Source of the DNA: JAAXHE01 sp964551635
GTDB lineage: Bacteria > Latescibacterota > UBA2968 > GCA-2709665
Assembly (NCBI GenBank): GCA_964551635.1
Contig: CAZKDZ010000076.1
Coordinates: 24,268-88,267, forward strand
Length of the DNA stretch: 64,000 bases
Reading direction: 5' to 3'
Shown: one piece after another, positions 58,751 through 64,000 of the stretch
Layout: each line of letters starts with the position of its first letter
Position numbering within the stretch: position 1 is the first letter of the stretch
Translations under genes and position numbers: made by a program
The notes under the pieces: model-generated
Told to the model about the DNA's origin: nothing
Seen by the model: only the letters and a program-made list of their open reading frames with translations
Database searches by the model: none

Positions 58751-58798
58751 AACTCCCGGCGGCCGGGGCCCCCGCGTCACCGAAGGGATCATCCGATC

Positions 58799-60454
58799 GT
58801 GTCCGAATTCTGGAAAACAGATTACCTGGTCATCGGCAGCGGTATCGCCGGGCTGTCTTTTGCGCTAAGGGCAGCCGAGTCCGCCACCGTCGCGGTGATT
58901 ACCAAAAAGGAGTCCCAGGAGTCGAATACCAACTATGCCCAGGGCGGCATCGCCGCAGTGTTCGATCCGGACGATTCATTCGGACTCCATGTGGAGGACA
59001 CGCTCTCCGCCGGGGCCGGACTCTGCCGCCGTGACGTGGTTGAACTCGTGATCGGACAGGGTCCGCGGATGGTCAGGGAACTGATGGCCTGGGGCGCCGC
59101 GTTCACGAAACAGCAGGATGGCCGCCGCCTGGCGCTCGGGCGGGAAGGCGGGCACACCAGGAACCGGATTGTACACGCGGCGGATCTTACCGGAAAGGAA
59201 ATCGAAAGGGCGCTTACGGAAGCGATAGAAGCCCATCCCAACATTACGCGATTCGAACACCATATGGCCGTCGACCTGATTACGGAACACCATCTTTTCG
59301 GCGCCAAGACGGAGCCGCAGGGACGGATTCATTGCTGGGGAGCTTATGTTCTGGATGCGGTTTCGGGCCGGGTCAGACGGTTTCTGGCGCGGATAACGCT
59401 TCTGTGTTCCGGTGGCGCCGGACAGATCTACACCCACACCACCAACCCGGGCATCGCAACCGGCGACGGGATCGCCATGGCATACAGGGCCGGGGCGCCG
59501 ATAGCCAATCTGGAGTTTATGCAGTTTCATCCAACCACGCTCTACCATCCGGAGGGAGACTCATTCCTGATTTCCGAGGCGGTACGCGGTCACGGGGGCG
59601 TGCTGATCGACGGAAACGGACGTCCTTTCATGGACGCGCATCACAAAATGGGAGCGCTCGCGCCGCGTGACATTGTCGCCAGGGTCATCGACAGCGAGTT
59701 GAAGAAGAGCGGCGCTCCCTGCGTGTATCTCGACGTCACCCACATGCCCGCCACCGGGATTCAGGAGCGTTTTCCCGGCATCCACAGGCGGTGTCTCGAA
59801 CTCAATGTAGACATCACCCGGCAGCCCATCCCGGTTGTGCCCGCCGCCCACTATATGTGCGGCGGCGTCTCGACGGACGTGTGGGGTCGTACGGAAATCG
59901 AAGGGCTCTATGCCTCCGGGGAGGTGGCGCACACGGGCCTACACGGCGCGAATCGCCTGGCGAGCAATTCACTTCTGGAGGCGCTGGTGTTTTCGGACCG
60001 CGTTCATCAGCATGCGTCCCGGAGACTGGATACCGCAACCGTCTTTCCCGACGTGCCGGACTGGCGTGAAGACGACGTTTTCAATACCGAAGAGTGGGTG
60101 CTGCTGGCCCACGACCGGGTGGAGGTCCAGCGGTTGATGTGGGACTACGTTGGCATCGTGCGTTCCGACTTCCGGCTCAAGCGGGCGGCGAGGCGAATAG
60201 GCGTCATTGCCGGGGAGGTGGAGGAGTTCTACAAGCGGACCAGGGTTACGGAAGCGCTCCTCGAGTTGAGAAATATCACGACGGTGGCGGCGCTCGCGGT
60301 TCGATGCGCGCTGAAGCGGCGGGAGAGCCGGGGACTTCACTACAACGTGGACTGCCCCGAGGACGGCTCGGTGCCTCCTGAGGACACGGTCCTGTCGGTC
60401 CGTGAGACATGGCAGTCGTCCGGAATTGACTGGCAGACGGATCTGAACGTCTGA
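58799..60454 (+). CDS. nadB: L-aspartate oxidase
   Basis: First enzyme of de novo NAD synthesis; oxidises L-aspartate to iminoaspartate with FAD. The 551 residues show the FAD motif YLVIGSGIAGLSFALRA (9-25), NYAQGGIAAVF, REGGHTRNRIVHAADLTG (active-site region), EFMQFHPTTLYH and GEVAHTGLHGANRLASNSL. The length and blocks separate it from succinate dehydrogenase subunits. GTG start with GAAGGGA upstream. nadA and nadC are not adjacent. The stop is directly followed by GAAGCTG. Confidence 0.95.
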   Translation: MSEFWKTDYLVIGSGIAGLSFALRAAESATVAVITKKESQESNTNYAQGGIAAVFDPDDSFGLHVEDTLSAGAGLCRRDVVELVIGQGPRMVRELMAWGAAFTKQQDGRRLALGREGGHTRNRIVHAADLTGKEIERALTEAIEAHPNITRFEHHMAVDLITEHHLFGAKTEPQGRIHCWGAYVLDAVSGRVRRFLARITLLCSGGAGQIYTHTTNPGIATGDGIAMAYRAGAPIANLEFMQFHPTTLYHPEGDSFLISEAVRGHGGVLIDGNGRPFMDAHHKMGALAPRDIVARVIDSELKKSGAPCVYLDVTHMPATGIQERFPGIHRRCLELNVDITRQPIPVVPAAHYMCGGVSTDVWGRTEIEGLYASGEVAHTGLHGANRLASNSLLEALVFSDRVHQHASRRLDTATVFPDVPDWREDDVFNTEEWVLLAHDRVEVQRLMWDYVGIVRSDFRLKRAARRIGVIAGEVEEFYKRTRVTEALLELRNITTVAALAVRCALKRRESRGLHYNVDCPEDGSVPPEDTVLSVRETWQSSGIDWQTDLNV

Positions 60455-60468
60455 GAAGCTGTTATTGT
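60455..60468 (+). repeat. Post-stop GAAGCTGTTATTG remnant
   Basis: The first bases after the nadB TGA are GAAGCTGTTATTGT, matching the end of the palindromic element for the first 9 or so bases. Nothing else of the element is visible before guaA at 60510. Confidence 0.4.
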
Positions 60469-60509
60469 GTTCGTGTAGCGACCCGTGCGCAAGCCCGGGG
60501 GGAGCAACC

Positions 60510-62309
60510 ATGCAAAACGGCATCGCCGTTCTGGACTTCGGGGGGCAGTACGCCCACCTGATTGCAAACCGCATCCGCCGCCTGCAGGTCTGGTCGGAAG
60601 TCTTCCCGCCCGACGTGGACACCTCTGCAGTCGACGGATTCTCGGGCCTGATTCTGTCGGGAGGGCCGGCAAGTGTCTACGATCCGGACCTGCCGGCCTT
60701 CAACCCGGCGCACCTGAGTTCCGGGCTGCCCGTCCTTGGATTGTGTTACGGCCACCAGCTGGTGTGCCAGGAACTGGGTGGCGAGGTGGCCCGGGGGGAA
60801 ATCCGCGAGTACGGTTCGGCGGAACTTCGGATACAATCGGCGAATGGCCTGTTTGCGGGGATGGAATCGCCGCTGGTGGTTTGGATGAGCCATGGCGACG
60901 TGGCCAGCCGTCTGCCGGCGGGATTCGAGGTTCTGGGGTCCACGGACGACTGCGCAACGGCCGCGGTGGGTGACGTTCAACGGAATCTGTACGGACTGCA
61001 GTTTCATCCCGAGGTCGCTCACACCGCCCGCGGAATGGACATACTGGACAATTTCCTGAATATCTGCGCCGCGCCGCGTAACTGGACCATGGCCGGCTAC
61101 GCGGAAACGGCGATCGAGGAGATCCGGGAGCGGGTGGGCCGAAAGCGCGTGTTTCTGCTGGTTTCGGGCGGTGTGGACTCGAGCGTGGCCTTCGCGCTTT
61201 TCAACCGCGCGCTTGGACCGGAGCGCGTGCTGGGATTGCACATCAACAACGGGTTCATGCGGAAGTGCGAGTCCGACGGCGTAGCGGACGCGCTTCGGGT
61301 CGAAGGATTCGAAAACCTGGTTGTGGAGGATGCGTCGGAGGATTTCCTGCTGAGCGTGGAGGGCATGGTGGATCCGGAGCAGAAAAGGCTGGCCGTCGGC
61401 CGGGCGTTTCTGGAAGTCAAGGACCGCGTCCTGGACAGGATGGGTCTGGATTCGGACGGCTGGCTGCTGGGGCAGGGAACGCTCTATCCGGATACCATCG
61501 AGTCAGGCGGAACGGAACACGCCGCGGTGATCAAGACGCACCACAACAGGGTGGACGCGGTGGAGGAGCTGATCGCCCGTGGGCTGGTCATCGAACCGCT
61601 CGCGCACCTCTACAAGGACGAAGTGCGTGAACTGGGGAACACCCTCGGACTGCCGCCGCACCTGATCTGGCGCCAGCCGTTTCCAGGCCCCGGGCTGTCC
61701 GTGCGCTGCCTCTGCTCCACGGGTGACGGCGCGCACCCTCCGGACGCGGAGGCCGAGGAAGCCGCCCGCGATATTGCGGGCCGTGCCGGGCTTGGGCTCC
61801 GCGTGCTCCCGCTCCAGAGCGTAGGCGTTCAGGGAGACTTCCGCACCTATGCGCACCCCGCGGTCGTCTGCGGTGAAACGGACTGGGCGGTATTGGAGGA
61901 CGTATCCACGCGCATTACGAATTCGATTTCCGAGATCAACCGGGTGGTCTACCTGCTTGCGCCGTCGGCCCTTCCCGCGTTGAAGCTGAAGCGGGCCTTC
62001 CTGACGCAATCCCGTCTGGACCTTCTCAGGGACGTGGACGCGCTCGCCATGGCGGCCCTGGAGCGGGAGGGCCTGTCCAGGACGGTGTCCCAGATGCCAA
62101 CTGTACTCCTTCCATTGACATCCGACGGTTTCTCGGAAACCGTGGTCTTGAGGCCGGTGGAAACGCCGGACTTCATGACGGCGCGATTCAGCGCGCTGCC
62201 CTTCGATTTCGTGCGGAAACTCGCGCGAGAGATTGTGAGCGTAGAGGGCGTCGAGACCGTGTTTTACGACGTAACCCACAAGCCGCCCGGAACGGTCGAG
62301 TGGGAGTAG
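60510..62309 (+). CDS. guaA: GMP synthase (glutamine-hydrolysing), long form
   Basis: Converts XMP to GMP using ATP and glutamine. The class I amidotransferase domain has LGLCYGHQL (C79) and LQFHPEV (H166, E168); the ATP-pyrophosphatase loop is VSGGVDSSVAFAL (218-230); LGQGTLYPDTIES and RQPFPGPGLSVRCL follow. At 599 residues it is about 75 longer than the common bacterial enzyme. The extra sequence lies in the C-terminal dimerisation part, as in eukaryote-like GMP synthases. The ATG at 60510 gives the family N-terminus MQNGIAVLDFGGQYAHLI. Confidence 0.95.
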   Translation: MQNGIAVLDFGGQYAHLIANRIRRLQVWSEVFPPDVDTSAVDGFSGLILSGGPASVYDPDLPAFNPAHLSSGLPVLGLCYGHQLVCQELGGEVARGEIREYGSAELRIQSANGLFAGMESPLVVWMSHGDVASRLPAGFEVLGSTDDCATAAVGDVQRNLYGLQFHPEVAHTARGMDILDNFLNICAAPRNWTMAGYAETAIEEIRERVGRKRVFLLVSGGVDSSVAFALFNRALGPERVLGLHINNGFMRKCESDGVADALRVEGFENLVVEDASEDFLLSVEGMVDPEQKRLAVGRAFLEVKDRVLDRMGLDSDGWLLGQGTLYPDTIESGGTEHAAVIKTHHNRVDAVEELIARGLVIEPLAHLYKDEVRELGNTLGLPPHLIWRQPFPGPGLSVRCLCSTGDGAHPPDAEAEEAARDIAGRAGLGLRVLPLQSVGVQGDFRTYAHPAVVCGETDWAVLEDVSTRITNSISEINRVVYLLAPSALPALKLKRAFLTQSRLDLLRDVDALAMAALEREGLSRTVSQMPTVLLPLTSDGFSETVVLRPVETPDFMTARFSALPFDFVRKLAREIVSVEGVETVFYDVTHKPPGTVEWE

Positions 62310-62310
62310 G

Positions 62311-62372
62311 CCTTAATCCGAAAAAAGGCAACGGCAAAACTTACCACAAAAAGCACAAATGGCACAGAAGGA
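62311..62372 (-). repeat. Dispersed CTTCTGTGCC repeat (copy 2)
   Basis: Reverse complement of the block at 8873-8932, including ttaccacaaaaagcacaaa and ggcacagaag. It starts right after the guaA stop. The 259-base gap to the next gene holds this copy, a TATAAT at 62462 and the 30-bp unit below. Confidence 0.65.
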
Positions 62373-62497
62373 ATCAGCGCAAGAGCGGGGCATCGAGGTC
62401 GTACAAATGGATGAAATCTCCGTTCACCGGCAGTGACGTGGTGTATCCTGGTAATCCGTAGTATAATCGACTTTATCAACTTGCACATATACGAAAT

Positions 62498-62527
62498 AAC
62501 GTCACCGAAAAACAACGAATCCTGGTG
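62498..62527 (+). repeat. 30-bp dispersed repeat unit (copy 2)
   Basis: aacgtcaccgaaaaacaacg followed by aatcctggtg; matches 39384-39413 at all but three positions by eye. Lies 42 bases before the DUF1761 start. Confidence 0.6.
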
Positions 62528-62568
62528 AATCGCGATCAGGCAGTTCAACCCGATCTGGAGGAACAGAT

Positions 62569-63006
62569 ATGTACGAGGTCAATTATCTCGCGGTATTGGT
62601 TGCCGGCTTTGTACCCATGATCGCAGGCGCCGTCTGGTACGGTCCATTGTTCGGAAAGCGCTGGCTCGGCTACATGGAGACCACGGAGGAAGAGATACGC
62701 AAGGACTTCAACCCCCTAAAGACGTACGGCGTCAGTTTTCTTCTGGCGCTGGTCACGGCTTTCATCCTTGCGCAACTGCTTGCCGGAATGGGCGGGCCGC
62801 AGGACGTCTCGGCGCTGCAGGGGGGCGGTGGAAAGGCGATGGTGGGCATCCACCTGGGATTGATGGCGCTGATCGCCTTTGTACTCCCGGTGGCGCACCA
62901 GTCGGTGGCATTCGAGGGGCGGAAGGCGGGCCTGTTTTGGCTCAGCCTGGGGTATAACGGCGTTTCGCTTCTGGGACAGGCCCTGGTCATCGCGGCCTGG
63001 GGCTGA
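62569..63006 (+). CDS. DUF1761 membrane protein
   Basis: A 145-residue protein with four predicted helices. It shows the family pattern: an N-terminal NYLAVLVAGFVPMIAGAVWY, FGKRWLGYM, TYGVSFLLALVTAFILAQL and a C-terminal GLFWLSLGYNGVSLLGQALV. Function unknown. GGAGG lies before the ATG. Convergent with the VTT-domain gene, 37 bases apart. Confidence 0.88.
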   Translation: MYEVNYLAVLVAGFVPMIAGAVWYGPLFGKRWLGYMETTEEEIRKDFNPLKTYGVSFLLALVTAFILAQLLAGMGGPQDVSALQGGGGKAMVGIHLGLMALIAFVLPVAHQSVAFEGRKAGLFWLSLGYNGVSLLGQALVIAAWG

Positions 63007-63043
63007 CGCGGGAGAACACCCGGGTGGGCTTGAACGGAAACGG

Positions 63044-63733
63044 TCAGTCGGAAGCGACGGCCGTTTTTTCGTTCAGGGCGAGACCTTCCAGCGCAAAATG
63101 ATCGATCTGCACGGATTGTTCGGCGCGCCGGTGACGTGCGGCGAACGCGGCCTTGACCCTCGAGCCGAGCAGCACGCAGATGAAGAAAACGGCGCCGCCG
63201 GCCAGCATGAGGTTGGTGAGATTCAGCAGATTTCCGATCAGCGCAAAGAAAAAGTACCGCGGGAATCGCCCCAGAAACACGGCGACCAGGTAACGCCGGA
63301 AGGGGTAGCCGCTTGCCGGACTGAGGATCCGGAAGATATAGAACGGGATGAACGGAACCAGCGCGGCAAACCATATCGCGAAAAAGGGCGCTTTCATGAA
63401 ATAGTGAACGGCGCCCTTGTAGACGTCGCTTTCGCGCGTCCGTTTGATTCTGGGGTTCTGAAAAGCATGGTTGATAGCCCGGTAGTCCACGAAGCAGGCG
63501 ATCAGGGTGCCGGCAACGGCCGCAACCGCAACCGCCAGTGGATGATAGGACCGGCCAAAAAAGACCAGCGCAGGTTCGTGGGGGAAGGGTACGAAAGAGT
63601 TGGCGGGAATGCTGTAGAAGAAGAGGAGCGACAGGTTGCGATATTCGGGCAGCAGAAGCGCCACCGCGCCGGCGAGCGTGAACAGGCCGGCCGCTGCGCC
63701 AAGAAACGCTTTCCAGCTCTTGCTTACTTTCAT
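63044..63733 (-). CDS. VTT-domain (DedA/TVP38-like) membrane protein
   Basis: A 229-residue inner-membrane protein. The VTT/SNARE-associated core includes YSIPANSFVPFPHEP, a re-entrant-loop-like segment with the family's Pro/Glu, DYRAINHAF, and PFRRYLVAVFLGRFPRYFFF. DedA-type proteins flip phospholipids or undecaprenyl phosphate. A strong promoter and palindrome lie just upstream. AAGGG is about 12 bases before the ATG. Confidence 0.83.
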   Translation of the reverse strand: MKVSKSWKAFLGAAAGLFTLAGAVALLLPEYRNLSLLFFYSIPANSFVPFPHEPALVFFGRSYHPLAVAVAAVAGTLIACFVDYRAINHAFQNPRIKRTRESDVYKGAVHYFMKAPFFAIWFAALVPFIPFYIFRILSPASGYPFRRYLVAVFLGRFPRYFFFALIGNLLNLTNLMLAGGAVFFICVLLGSRVKAAFAARHRRAEQSVQIDHFALEGLALNEKTAVASD

Positions 63734-63775
63734 GCTCGAGAGACCCTTTTGACGGTGGGAAGAACTACCGACAAT

Positions 63776-63821
63776 AATATAAGTGAATCTTTTAGAAGTG
63801 TCAACTTGCTTTCAGTTGACA
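63776..63821 (-). promoter_or_regulatory. Promoter and overlapping palindrome of the VTT-domain gene
   Basis: On the reverse strand, TTGACA (63804-63799), 17-base spacer and TATATT (63781-63776) form a near-consensus promoter. The -35 is half of the inverted repeat TGTCAACT (63799-63806) / AGTTGACA (63814-63821) with a 7-base spacer, so a repressor could cover it. Confidence 0.65.
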
Positions 63822-63882
63822 TTCTGAATATCGCCGATGCACGGTTCCCCTGTCAACTCCGAAAAGGACGGACGGTTCCAAA

Positions 63883-63981
63883 GAAGCTGCTTAAAAACTA
63901 CGAAACTACGAAACTACGAGAATACGAAACTACGAGAATACGAAACTACGAGTAAACGAAACTACGAAAGAGCGGGAATAC
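63883..63981 (+). repeat. GAAGCTG end joined to an octanucleotide array (copy 3)
   Basis: GAAGCTGCTTAAAAAC (63883-63898), the end sequence of the palindromic element, runs directly into eleven 8-bp units (63894-63981): gaaactac and gagaatac alternate, then gagtaaac, gaaactac, gaaagagc and gggaatac. The window ends 19 bases later. Confidence 0.75.
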
Positions 63982-64000
63982 ATCATTCGTCTTATGGTTT

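Noticed and set aside
62879..63955. 358-codon plus-strand open frame
   Set aside because: Runs antisense through the VTT-domain gene and into the 8-bp array; charged low-complexity product without motifs.
1..64000. tRNA or rRNA genes
   Set aside because: No cloverleaf with a T-loop GTTCRANYC and matching acceptor stem, and no rRNA core sequence, was found by reading either strand; a covariance-model scan would be needed to be certain.

Overview
The window is about 64 kb of GC-rich, gene-dense bacterial chromosome. Translation genes sit at the left end: rplM-rpsI and rpsB-tsf-frr. NAD and GMP synthesis genes (nadB, guaA) sit near the right end. In between is a patchwork of catabolic, envelope and small accessory modules. 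Several things suggest an uncultivated FCB-group lineage such as Latescibacterota: repeated phytanoyl-CoA-dioxygenase-like and Gfo/Idh/MocA genes, a sulfatase, a heparinase, DapL-type lysine synthesis, and a huge SprA-like outer-membrane barrel beside an Omp85 protein. The phylum is an inference. No rRNA, tRNA or CRISPR was recognised.

Layout. 0-3.1 kb: ribosomal protein and elongation/recycling genes, with pyrH missing from its usual place between tsf and frr. 3.2-8.6 kb: a phosphoesterase overlapping a zinc-ribbon antitoxin-like gene, a TSUP exporter, a VOC protein, a methyltransferase, small membrane proteins and guanine deaminase. 9-13 kb: a Memo-family protein with an extra N-terminal domain, a nitrilase-superfamily amidase and a sulfatase. 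13.1-16.3 kb: a two-gene module of a RecQ helicase fused to a phosphoribosyltransferase, followed at once by a DprA-like protein; this is the best defence-system candidate. 16.4-23.9 kb: Gfo/Idh/MocA oxidoreductases, PhyH dioxygenases and a Na/Pi cotransporter, interrupted by a low-GC island with an unknown 303-residue protein. 24.3-29.7 kb: an exported TlpA-like protein and an exported TldD/TldE-like protease pair. 29.7-33.3 kb: a DMT permease, a VOC protein, a MazEF-type toxin-antitoxin and dapL. 33.4-39.4 kb: NHL propeller, SprA-like barrel and Omp85. 39.4-43.1 kb: a reverse-strand operon of oxidoreductase, polysaccharide-deacetylase-like and PIG-L genes. 43.5-47.7 kb: an MFS permease divergent from a MaoC-CitE-CoA-transferase operon, probably for a C5 dicarboxylate. 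48-56.8 kb: isochorismatase-like hydrolase, methanethiol-oxidase-like protein with a membrane partner, heparinase, Nudix, SelA-like PLP enzyme and M20 peptidase. 56.8-63.7 kb: housekeeping genes and small membrane proteins.

The least expected layer is between genes. At least five dispersed repeat families can be read directly: (1) a 164-bp, almost fully palindromic element with GAAGCTG ends, found complete twice; four genes have GAAGCTG immediately after their stop codon. (2) Arrays of 8-bp units (gaaactac/gagaatac) at three places. (3) A ~125-bp repeat at 5.8 and 47.9 kb. (4) A CTTCTGTGCC...GTGGTAA repeat at 8.9 and 62.3 kb. (5) A 30-bp unit at 39.4 and 62.5 kb. Several short inverted repeats sit at promoters or translation starts and look like operators or RNA switches.
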